A program made the translations under genes and the position numbers. The notes below the pieces were generated by a model, which ran no database searches, was not told the DNA's origin, and saw nothing but the letters and a program-made list of their open reading frames with translations. Shown here in pieces: positions 16,395 through 23,493 of a stretch of 33,244 nucleotides of DNA. Position 1 is the first letter of the stretch. Every line of letters begins with the position of its first letter. Source of the stretch: DASZXJ01 sp035545895. Its GTDB lineage: Bacteria > Planctomycetota > Phycisphaerae > Tepidisphaerales > Tepidisphaeraceae. The stretch covers positions 1 through 33,244 of the forward strand of contig DASZXJ010000229.1 in the NCBI GenBank assembly GCA_035545895.1. Direction: 5' to 3'.

Positions 16395-18803
16395 TCATTG
16401 GGCCGAAGGTTGCGTTGTCGAAAGTAAAGCACTGTGATCCAGCGGCAGTGCAAACTGGTAAAAGGTCAGTCCCGAGCCGGTGACGGGCTCGCCTTCCACT
16501 TCCAGTGGAATGGGCAGTGGGCCTTCGGTTTCGGCGAGGACGACCAAGTCTCCTGCCATCAACGATGCGGACATATCCAATTCGCGCCCGCCTCGACGAA
16601 GCAGGTCCAGGCGTTGCTGCCTCTGTTGAGGTCGATTGCGCATCGGTTCCAACCGGTCGAAGAAACTCAGCATGGGCAATGACACCCGAAACGTTCGGCC
16701 GGTATCGTCAAACGTGTTTTCCATCATTCCGCCGCCCAGCGAACTGGTCCAGAGCGGTCCCCAATCCAGATTAATACGACCGCGAACCTTGGATGTTCCA
16801 TTGGGAGGCCGATCCAAATCCCAACTGAGGGGTAATGGCCCGGTGTTGTCGGTGCTTCGATTGAACTCGCGCGCCAGGTCCAGCGTAACTCCGGTGGCCC
16901 ATTCCGGAATAAACAAAATCCAGTCCGCATCCAATGCGCCCGCTGCCGGATAATGAAACGCGATATAGATATTCTTCAGCGTTTGGCCCGTTCCGTTGGT
17001 CAGGTTGCCGGAGATGAAATTCTGCTCTTCCAGCTTGGCCGATCCCTGCACGGCTCCACTGATGTGCCCAACCCACGTGGCCTGGAATTTCTTCAGCGTG
17101 CTTCGATAGGGAACGCTCAACCCAGGCGACGGTCCCCATGCGGCGTCCAGCACCGGCACGGTGTACTCCGGCCCGGCTTGCTCGGGAACATCCTTCAGGA
17201 AAAAGGGATGCATCGGCAGCGCGCTAATCGTGCTGCCCAGTTCCTGCGTCGTGTCCTTCAGTTCAATCCGTTGCTGACCATCGCGCGGGATATACAAACC
17301 GATCCGGCTGGTCACGATGGCGGGCTGATCGGGCGCCATGCGCACAACGCTGAAATGCTTCAGTTCCGGCGGACCGCGCAATACGAGCTTCACCATCAAA
17401 ATCGTGAGCGCGGTCGCGCCCAGCGCGCACAATCCAAAGACAAACCAGCTCAGATGCGTCCGCTTGCGGGTCGCCAGATACGTGTATGAACCGGGACCGG
17501 AGATCAGCCAGTATCCCAGGAAGAACAGGATCGCCAGCGTGATCAGCCAGGCGCTTTTGGAACGCAGGTCCATCCATCGCTCGATGAGCGACTTGCCGAT
17601 GTCCATCGGCGTCGCATTGGCGGTTTCATACGGAAACTTCACCGAATCCGGCGTCTGGCTGGTCACCAGCAGCGGATGGTTTTTCCAATCAAACACGTTG
17701 TTCCAGACATAGATCCAGCCGTTGCGGGTTTTGGTCAGCGAAGGGTCGCCAAGGTCCTGTGCCACCCACGTTACTTCGCCCAGTCCGTATGGCATATCCA
17801 CGATATACGGGGTGATGTCGCCGGCGGTCTTCCACGTGATGTACTGCCGAACATGCGTATTGGGACGTGCCTGGGCTCGGGCAAATCGAAACGGCGGTTG
17901 AAGGACCGCCAGCGGGTCGTTCTGACCTGGCGCTGCAAAGATGTCCTCACGTGATGGACGCGCCAGAAGTCTTAGCTCCGCCAGGTCGTCCTTCTGATCG
18001 ATTCCCTGCACGGTCACCGGCAACAGCTCGCCAAACGCCAGGATCTTCTGCCAGTCAAAAGGCTGGCAGATCACCAGGCGTCCGCCTCGGCGGACAAACG
18101 TTTCGATCGCGCGAAAGCGATCGTCTCCGCCGAGCTTGAGCTGGGCGGGGTCGGCGTCCAGCCAGATGATCGCATCCGCCGCGTCGAATCCCAGTACCTG
18201 TTCGGGCAGGTCGCGCGGATGGACCGTGACCAGATTCACATCCTCCATCACGCCCAGCAGATTGCTGGTTGCGTCCTGGTAGATCGCGCGGCTGCGTCCA
18301 TCGCTTACCGCGATGATCAGTTTTGATCCGCGATGCTGCTCGTAACCAGAACCGACCGGATCGACGTTATTGAGCGTGCCGGTGATCGGCAGGTCGCAAA
18401 TCCATTCCTTATTGCCGGTCGATTTGTGCAGCGACACCTTCAACCGATCCTGCAACTCCTGCAACGATCCCGGATCGCGCGCATCCGGCAGACCGCCATC
18501 CGTGGGCGTCGGACTGAAATACATCCGAAACCGCTGCAACCGGCTGGCGGTGTCACTCATGCCGGTCACCGAGATCGTGCGCACGAAGATCGGCAGATCG
18601 CGATCCAGGTCCTGCTGGCGGACATGGATCTCATACGTGTCGCTTTTGCTTGTTTCGGGAGTGACCGTGATCACCATGGGCGTCCAGCAATCCGGACGAA
18701 AGTAGCTGTCAAACCCGATGCTTTCGACCGACCCGCTCACCTGCGCCAGCGCCATCGCCGGCAATAAGAGAAGGAAAATAAGCCCGCCCTTTGGGAACCG
18801 CAT
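16395..18803 (-). CDS. Exported membrane-anchored partner of the ABC exporter
   Basis: 802 residues. A signal peptide covers about 1-20 (GLIFLLLLPAMALA-Q). The first 400 residues lie outside the membrane and include a Rossmann-like segment (AADAIIWLDADPAQL...FRAIETFVRRGGRLVIC, about 208-247), as in glutamine amidotransferase-like/GldG-type proteins. Two membrane helices follow at about 416-434 and 452-474, then about 330 residues of beta-rich external sequence. It sits first in a unit with an ABC ATPase 15 bp downstream and the permease, as auxiliary subunits do in gliding-type and related uncharacterised ABC modules. No catalytic residues recognised, so role as accessory or substrate-handling subunit is an inference from position and topology. 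Confidence 0.75.
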   Translation of the reverse strand: MRFPKGGLIFLLLLPAMALAQVSGSVESIGFDSYFRPDCWTPMVITVTPETSKSDTYEIHVRQQDLDRDLPIFVRTISVTGMSDTASRLQRFRMYFSPTPTDGGLPDARDPGSLQELQDRLKVSLHKSTGNKEWICDLPITGTLNNVDPVGSGYEQHRGSKLIIAVSDGRSRAIYQDATSNLLGVMEDVNLVTVHPRDLPEQVLGFDAADAIIWLDADPAQLKLGGDDRFRAIETFVRRGGRLVICQPFDWQKILAFGELLPVTVQGIDQKDDLAELRLLARPSREDIFAAPGQNDPLAVLQPPFRFARAQARPNTHVRQYITWKTAGDITPYIVDMPYGLGEVTWVAQDLGDPSLTKTRNGWIYVWNNVFDWKNHPLLVTSQTPDSVKFPYETANATPMDIGKSLIERWMDLRSKSAWLITLAILFFLGYWLISGPGSYTYLATRKRTHLSWFVFGLCALGATALTILMVKLVLRGPPELKHFSVVRMAPDQPAIVTSRIGLYIPRDGQQRIELKDTTQELGSTISALPMHPFFLKDVPEQAGPEYTVPVLDAAWGPSPGLSVPYRSTLKKFQATWVGHISGAVQGSAKLEEQNFISGNLTNGTGQTLKNIYIAFHYPAAGALDADWILFIPEWATGVTLDLAREFNRSTDNTGPLPLSWDLDRPPNGTSKVRGRINLDWGPLWTSSLGGGMMENTFDDTGRTFRVSLPMLSFFDRLEPMRNRPQQRQQRLDLLRRGGRELDMSASLMAGDLVVLAETEGPLPIPLEVEGEPVTGSGLTFYQFALPLDHSALLSTTQPSAQ

Positions 18804-18810
18804 TTCCTGT

Positions 18811-18816
18811 AGTTTA
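18811..18816 (-). promoter_or_regulatory. -10-like box of the ABC operon
   Basis: TAAACT on the minus strand, followed by ACAGGAA (7 nt) and ATG 18803. The AGGA in the spacer is too close to the ATG to be a normal SD site. This is the likely start of the 18803-to-11745 transcription unit. Confidence 0.4.
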
Positions 18817-18843
18817 GCGTTCCCGCAGTCGGGGGGTCAATTC

Positions 18844-18914
18844 GGAAGATGACGAAGGGAGGGGGATTAGGACAAGGGGAGTGGGGGACAAGAAGACAAG
18901 GGGAAAGGGAGGTC
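18844..18914. repeat. Polypurine GACAAGG-type repeat island
   Basis: A purine-rich stretch beginning GGAAGATGACGAAG and containing three GACAAG units (GACAAGGGGA, GACAAGAA, GACAAGGGGA). The same opening (GGAAGATGAGGAAG) and units are found on the opposite strand at 24516-24568, and related octamers at 32448-32504. Confidence 0.7.
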
Positions 18915-18928
18915 GAATTTGCATTTTT

Positions 18929-18956
18929 CATTCCTCATCCTTCTGCCTTCGTCCTT
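18929..18956. repeat. Pyrimidine heptamer repeat
   Basis: CATTCCT, CATCCTT, CTGCCTT, CGTCCTT follow one another with a period of seven. A further pyrimidine run up to 18985 includes CCCCTTGTCACC, the complement of the GACAAGG units. Confidence 0.5.
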
Positions 18957-18985
18957 TCTTCTCTTCCCCTTGTCACCCCGTCATC

Positions 18986-19270
18986 CTACTTATGTCCCTT
19001 CGGTCTTTTCTTGCCCAGGTACTTCCGTTTCACCGCTGTCGCCAAATCGATGTCACTGATGTTCGCCAGCGTACACAACCATGCCAATACATCAGCGAAC
19101 TCTTCCTCCAGGTTCGTCCGGTCATCACCCGCCAGTGCGGTGGCCAGCTCACCGACTTCCTCGATGAAATAGGCGAACGTCTTTGGCCAGCCTCGCGCCC
19201 GGTCGGCCTTTTCGTATCGAGCGGAGATGTGCTTCTGAAAGGTTTGAATGGTCAGTGGGGCAGTCTTCAT
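18986..19270 (-). CDS. MazG-like nucleotide pyrophosphohydrolase
   Basis: 94 residues, the length of single-domain all-alpha NTP pyrophosphatases. These split nucleoside triphosphates, often non-canonical ones, to the monophosphate and pyrophosphate with magnesium. Metal ligands are visible as EExxE in FIEEVGELATAL (E37, E38, E41) and ExxD in EEEFADVLAWL (E57, D60). The N-terminus resembles the MazG-like/RS21-C6 group (TIQTFQKHISARYE). Start ATG 19270, no clear SD site. It is divergent from the helicase gene, and the space between them holds a REP-like palindrome. Confidence 0.88.
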   Translation of the reverse strand: MKTAPLTIQTFQKHISARYEKADRARGWPKTFAYFIEEVGELATALAGDDRTNLEEEFADVLAWLCTLANISDIDLATAVKRKYLGKKRPKGHK

Positions 19271-19316
19271 AACCCGCCATCGTCGGGGGTAAGCGCGATA
19301 CGAGCAAGGTGTTCAT

Positions 19317-19344
19317 TTAGCCCCGCCGCAAGCGGCGGGGCTAA
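19317..19344. repeat. Perfect GC-rich palindrome
   Basis: TTAGCCCCGCCGC, AA, GCGGCGGGGCTAA: a 13-bp perfect stem with only 2 nt between the arms. It lies between divergent genes, so it is not a terminator for either. It looks like a REP-type element and differs from the repeats flanking the RAYT cassette. Confidence 0.85.
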
Positions 19345-19384
19345 AATGGCTTCTCACCAAACATGACACTAATATCCATGAATC

Positions 19385-22153
19385 GTGCCGACCACCCTGA
19401 CTGATATTCTTGGCCCCGGCGGGGCGATTGCGCGACGGCTGGGCGATGGCTATGAAAACCGCCCGCAACAGCTTGAAATGGCGGCCGCCGTTAAAGAAGC
19501 TTTCACCGCCGGTAAACATCTGCTCGTCGAAGCCGGCACAGGGGTCGGCAAGTCCTTCGCCTATCTCCTGCCTGCCATCGAATTTGCCGTTCAGCAGAAA
19601 AAACGCGTTGTCATTTCCACGCACACCATTTCGCTTCAGGAACAGTTGATCGAAAAGGATATTCCGTTGATTCAATCGGTCTATCCCGATGAATTCACCG
19701 CCATCCTTTGCAAGGGTCGCGGCAATTATCTTTGTCAGCGGCGATTGTCCCAAACCCGCCAGCGGCAGGATTCGCTGTTCGAAAACCAGGACGAACTCGA
19801 ATCGCTCGGCATGATCGAAGATTGGGCCAATCATACATCCGACGGTTCACTCTCAGATTTGCCAAAACTCCCGGAGACAAGCGTTTGGGACAAGGTTTGC
19901 GCCGAGCAGGGCAATTGCCTGGGGAAGAAGTGCAGGTTTTATCAAAACTGCTTCTGGCAGGCCGCCAAGCGCCGCATGCAGTCGGGGAATATCCTGATCG
20001 TCAACCATGCGCTCTTCTTTTCCGACCTGTCGCTGCGCATGGCGGGCGTGAATTATCTGCCCAAATACGATCTGGTGATTCTCGACGAAGCCCATACCGT
20101 TGAAGATGTGGCCGGCGAACATTTCGGCCTGCGCATCAGCAACGGAACCATCAATTACAACCTCCGCACGCTCTATGACATCAAACGCGGCAAAGGAATG
20201 CTCAGCAGCTACGGCTCTGGCGCCAACGATGCAATTTCCTCCGTCGTTGATCTGCATTCGATCGCGCAGCAGTTTTTCATGGACGTCGCCACCTGGCAAC
20301 AGGAGCAGGGTCGCGCCAATGGCCGCGTGCAGCAGGCCAATATCGTCCGCAACGACCTTTCGCCGGGGCTTCGCGACCTGGCCAAACGCCTGAAAATGTT
20401 GCTGGCCAACCTCGAAGCCGATGAGGAAATCAGCGAGCTGGACTCGATGTCCCAGAAAATCGCCAACCTCGCCGAGGTCGTCGATGCGATCGTCAATCAG
20501 GCCGTTCCCGAAGCGGTGTATTGGTTCGACGTCGCCAATAGTAATCGCCGGATCAGTTTGCATGCCGCCCCCGTCAATGTCGCCGAGGGATTGAAACGGT
20601 ATTTATTCGACAAGACCAGAAGTGTTGTTTTGACCAGCGCGACGCTTTCGACCAGTAGCAGTACATCGCACGGCCGGGACGCCCGTGTGACAGGGAAGCG
20701 CAAAAGTGACACGGGCTTTCAGCCCGTGCCTTTGACATCCACAGATCAGGAACTGCATATTCGTCAAGGCGCCTATTTACCACACTGGACAAAATCCGGT
20801 TTTATTTACGCGGTGAATTTCCGCTTGGCGGATGCGCTACCTAAGTCCGTATTAGAAGGTTGGATTCACGATCGCGATGCAATCATCTTCAACTCCCGAC
20901 AGCAAAATCGCCCTTTATCCAGATATGAATGTGACGAGCTTGATCGATTGCATTCAGAACGCATTGAACGATTTCTTGATGCCGGCAATGGCGAGTGTTT
21001 GATGAGGCGGGAGGACATCGCCGGAATGGTCGCCTCAGCTTTGCAGCATTTCGATCAAAAACGATATCGGTTGCTCGCATGGTGTGTGATGCCGAATCAC
21101 GTTCACGTTGTTTTCCAGCCCCTTGAAAAGGAACCGCTTCCCGCAATCATGCAATCGTGGAAAGGAATCACCGCCCGCGAAATTAATCGGTTGCTTGGAC
21201 GCGAGGGGCCGCTATGGATGCCAGAGTATTACGACCATCTGATTCGAGATGAAAAAGATTTGGCAAATCAGGTCGAATGTGCGTGGTCGAATCCGGAAAG
21301 CGCGGGAATGAAGGAATGGAAATGGCGGGGAATGAACGAATTGATGATTCAGGAATTTCTTGGTGTAAAGGAGACCCCACACGGGCTGAAAGCCCGTGTC
21401 ACCGCGGAAAAGCCCACCCGTGACACGGCCGTCCCGGCCGTGCAGGATGCACAGGCCGGCGAAAAAATCCCGCCCGCCTTTCGATACATCGCTTCTCGCT
21501 TGGGAATCCAAAACGCCCGCACCGTGCAACTTGGCTCGCCGTTTGACTATTCAAAACAGGCGACACTTTATATTGAAACCGGCCTGCCCGATCCGAGCGA
21601 TCCGCGTTTTCTCACCGCCGCTTGCGAGAAAATCATCAAATATCTCCAGCAAACCAACGGCGGGGCGTTTGTGCTGTTCACCAGCTATTCCATGCTCACC
21701 CAGACCGCCAATCGATTGAAACAGTCGATCGACGAAATGGGATTGCCGCTGCTCATGCAAGGCCAGGGCACGCCTCGCAAGATATTGCTCGAACGATTCC
21801 GCGCCACCGAAAACGCCGTGCTATTTGGCACAGCCAGCTTCTGGCAGGGAATCGACGTGCAGGGGGATCGCCTGCGAAATGTGATCATCGTCAAGCTCCC
21901 CTTTGCCGTGCCCGATGAGCCGGTCATCGAGGCGCGTCTCGAAGCCATCAAAAAAACCGGCGGCAACCCGTTCATGGATTATTCCGTGCCGCAAGCCGTC
22001 ATCAAACTGAAACAGGGGTTCGGCCGATTGATTCGCAGCAAAACCGACACGGGCATCGTCGCAATTCTGGATAGCCGCGTGAAAACCAAACGTTATGGCC
22101 GGATTTTTCTCGATGCGCTGCCCGATTGTCGCCTGGTCGAAGTGAGCGAATAA
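19385..22153 (+). CDS. dinG: DinG-family helicase carrying an in-frame REP-RAYT insertion
   Basis: 922 residues from GTG 19385; the ATG at 19378 is out of frame. DinG-type enzymes are iron-sulphur 5'-to-3' DNA helicases that resolve unusual DNA structures. Walker A is GTGVGKS (51-57), the DEAH box is at 234-237, and the cluster cysteines are C117, C178, C183 and C189 with the E. coli DinG spacing for the last three. Motif III VVLTSATLST ends near 423. Residues about 429-686 are not helicase: they are the translation of a REP-RAYT-REP cassette. Helicase sequence resumes at IPPAFRYIASRLGIQ (695-709), with LGSPFDY, SFWQGIDVQGDRL and the motif VI arginine finger QGFGRLIRS. Without the insert the protein would be about 660 residues, normal for the family. 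It may be inactive, or may tolerate the extra domain in a loop. Confidence 0.9.
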   Translation: MPTTLTDILGPGGAIARRLGDGYENRPQQLEMAAAVKEAFTAGKHLLVEAGTGVGKSFAYLLPAIEFAVQQKKRVVISTHTISLQEQLIEKDIPLIQSVYPDEFTAILCKGRGNYLCQRRLSQTRQRQDSLFENQDELESLGMIEDWANHTSDGSLSDLPKLPETSVWDKVCAEQGNCLGKKCRFYQNCFWQAAKRRMQSGNILIVNHALFFSDLSLRMAGVNYLPKYDLVILDEAHTVEDVAGEHFGLRISNGTINYNLRTLYDIKRGKGMLSSYGSGANDAISSVVDLHSIAQQFFMDVATWQQEQGRANGRVQQANIVRNDLSPGLRDLAKRLKMLLANLEADEEISELDSMSQKIANLAEVVDAIVNQAVPEAVYWFDVANSNRRISLHAAPVNVAEGLKRYLFDKTRSVVLTSATLSTSSSTSHGRDARVTGKRKSDTGFQPVPLTSTDQELHIRQGAYLPHWTKSGFIYAVNFRLADALPKSVLEGWIHDRDAIIFNSRQQNRPLSRYECDELDRLHSERIERFLDAGNGECLMRREDIAGMVASALQHFDQKRYRLLAWCVMPNHVHVVFQPLEKEPLPAIMQSWKGITAREINRLLGREGPLWMPEYYDHLIRDEKDLANQVECAWSNPESAGMKEWKWRGMNELMIQEFLGVKETPHGLKARVTAEKPTRDTAVPAVQDAQAGEKIPPAFRYIASRLGIQNARTVQLGSPFDYSKQATLYIETGLPDPSDPRFLTAACEKIIKYLQQTNGGAFVLFTSYSMLTQTANRLKQSIDEMGLPLLMQGQGTPRKILLERFRATENAVLFGTASFWQGIDVQGDRLRNVIIVKLPFAVPDEPVIEARLEAIKKTGGNPFMDYSVPQAVIKLKQGFGRLIRSKTDTGIVAILDSRVKTKRYGRIFLDALPDCRLVEVSE
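20668..20730 (+). repeat. Left REP pair of the cassette
   Basis: Two palindromes in a row: CACGGCCGGGACGCCCGTG (20669-20687) and CACGGGCTTTCAGCCCGTG (20710-20728). The same two occur inverted on the right flank. Here they are read in the helicase frame as HGRDARVTG and SDTGFQPVP. Confidence 0.88.
21378..21443 (-). repeat. Right REP pair of the cassette (inverted)
   Basis: CACGGGCTGAAAGCCCGTG (21380-21398) and CACGGCCGTCCCGGCCGTG (21424-21442), the reverse complement order of the left pair. They are read in frame as HGLKARVTA and RDTAVPAV. The second is a perfect palindrome; its partner on the left has one mismatch. Confidence 0.88.
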
Positions 22154-23421
22154 ATCAACAGCAGCGCCGCAGCTGCCGAAGGCTCAGGCACCTGAGAAAT
22201 TGAAAAAAGCGGAACAATTGATGAAGCCGCCGGATTCTCGCGAATGCGGTACAACCTTCCGTTTGTCAGCGACAACACAAACATGCCACCCGGCCCGCTG
22301 AGAATGTCGCTGGTCGCTCCAAATCCATCGCCGAACAAAATACTGTTCTGTTCCGCCAGACGATTGGATGTGTCGTTATCCGCCACCAAGTCCGCCAGGG
22401 AACCGCTCAGGGCCAATGCCCTGCGGTTGGCTGTTAGATCGAAGTGGAACAGCGAACCTGTATTCACATCGCCAACGAAAAGATCATTGCGATACTGCTC
22501 GCCCATCTGCGGGCCGTTGAAGAAATGCAGATCGGTCGGCGCCACCGGGGTGGCCCAACTGAATTCCGGTTCGGAATAGAAGGCCCTTGAGCTGATATTC
22601 ACCAGAGTGCCCGTGCTGCCGCCATTGCGGCTGGTCGGGCCCATGATGTCACGCCAGCCGCTGTTCGAGCCGGGCGACACCTGGTTGATTTCATCGAAAC
22701 TGTTTTGTCCGTTCTCAGTATCCCAGAGATTATTGGTGACCGGATCGACCGCTAGGCCGAAGCTGTTTCGCACACCGTACGCATAAATATTTTGCGCGCC
22801 CGATACGCCGGCAAATGGATTGGTGCTGATCGCTCGTCCATCCGGCTGCACGCGAATGATGACCGAGGTTTGGGTGAAACTGTTCGAGCCTTCGAAATTC
22901 TGCGTGCGGCCAGTCTGGTTCAAATCGCCGACAACCGCGAAGAGTTTTCCCTTGCCATCAAACAGAATCTTTCCGCCATCGTGGTTGGGTCCCGGCGTGG
23001 CAGGCAAATCCATGATCGTGCGGTTGAATGTCAGCCGGCTGCCGTTCCAGGTCCAGCGGTCGATGCGGTTGGAAGTGGCGGCTCCTCCGTCTTTTGTGGC
23101 CACCGTGTGATAGAGATAGACCTGATGATCGGTCGCAAACGCCGGCGACAGCGCAATGCTCAGCAGCCCGCGTTCGCTGTCGTTGGCGACCGGCAAATCC
23201 AGCGCCGTGCTGGTGATCTTGCGGTTGTGCAGGAAAAGAACCCGCCCATCATTCTTCTGCGTAACCAGCGCATCGCCCGCGCCGTTGAGAAACGCGATGC
23301 CCGTCGGGTTGTCGAATCCACGGGCATAGTTATCGACAATCAAATCAGGATCGACGACCGTTTGCGCCAGGCCAGCGGTTGTGATCGTCATGATGATTGC
23401 GGCGGCGATGAGTCCCTTCAT
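22093..23421 (-). CDS. PEP-CTERM sugar dehydrogenase-like beta-propeller protein
   Basis: 442 residues. A signal peptide (about 1-19, ending TTAGLAQ) is followed by a six-bladed propeller of the soluble glucose/sorbosone dehydrogenase type: GFDNPTGIAFL, SERGLLSIALSPAF, GPNHDGGKILFDGKGKLFAVVGD (with the active-site-type histidine) and YGVRNSFGLAVDP. These enzymes oxidise sugars with PQQ outside the cytoplasm, but substrate and cofactor cannot be confirmed. The C-terminus has VPEP, a hydrophobic stretch and TRRQ, the PEP-CTERM sorting signal read by exosortase, so it is probably sorted to the envelope. Twelve residues follow the RR, somewhat long. The last 61 bases overlap the end of dinG. The start is preceded by TAAGAT and six bases, with no normal SD. 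Confidence 0.88.
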   Translation of the reverse strand: MKGLIAAAIIMTITTAGLAQTVVDPDLIVDNYARGFDNPTGIAFLNGAGDALVTQKNDGRVLFLHNRKITSTALDLPVANDSERGLLSIALSPAFATDHQVYLYHTVATKDGGAATSNRIDRWTWNGSRLTFNRTIMDLPATPGPNHDGGKILFDGKGKLFAVVGDLNQTGRTQNFEGSNSFTQTSVIIRVQPDGRAISTNPFAGVSGAQNIYAYGVRNSFGLAVDPVTNNLWDTENGQNSFDEINQVSPGSNSGWRDIMGPTSRNGGSTGTLVNISSRAFYSEPEFSWATPVAPTDLHFFNGPQMGEQYRNDLFVGDVNTGSLFHFDLTANRRALALSGSLADLVADNDTSNRLAEQNSILFGDGFGATSDILSGPGGMFVLSLTNGRLYRIRENPAASSIVPLFSISQVPEPSAAAALLLIYSLTSTRRQSGSASRKIRP

Positions 23422-23427
23422 AACCCC

Positions 23428-23433
23428 ATCTTA
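23428..23433 (-). promoter_or_regulatory. -10-like box for the PEP-CTERM dehydrogenase gene
   Basis: TAAGAT on the minus strand, then GGGGTT (6 nt) and ATG 23421. It fits the TANNNT-6/7-ATG arrangement seen before rsmA, asnB and the ABC genes. The GGGG is too close to the ATG for a usual SD site. Confidence 0.4.
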
Positions 23434-23462
23434 TCCTCGCTGAGAGCGATTGGAGATTTGTA

Positions 23463-23493
23463 AATCCGCAATCCGCAATCCAAAATCCGCAAT
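23463..23493. repeat. AATCCGC heptamers directly before a start codon
   Basis: AATCCGC, AATCCGC, AATCCAA, AATCCGC, AAT and then ATG 23494 with no base between. As at ruvC, the repeat takes the place of the SD region. Confidence 0.8.

Larger units (their letters stand above)
20668..21443 (+). mobile_element. REP-RAYT-REP cassette inside dinG
   Basis: A Y1/HUH-type REP-associated transposase domain bounded by inverted REP pairs, about 776 bp. RAYT features in the translation: ELHIRQGAYLPHWTKSGFIYAVNFRLADALP at its start, the HUH motif in MPNHVHVVF (H572 and H574 of the fusion) and EYYDHLIRDEKDL before the catalytic site. The position where RAYTs have the catalytic tyrosine (normally YI.NNP) reads ECAWSNP, with C632. 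There is no ATG near the RAYT start and no stop at its end, so it has no obvious independent reading frame; TTG or GTG codons near 20724-20733 remain possible starts. No target duplication was found, as expected for this transposase class. Confidence 0.85.

Noticed and set aside
23463..23493. CRISPR array
   Set aside because: Units are only 7 bp, contiguous and without spacers.
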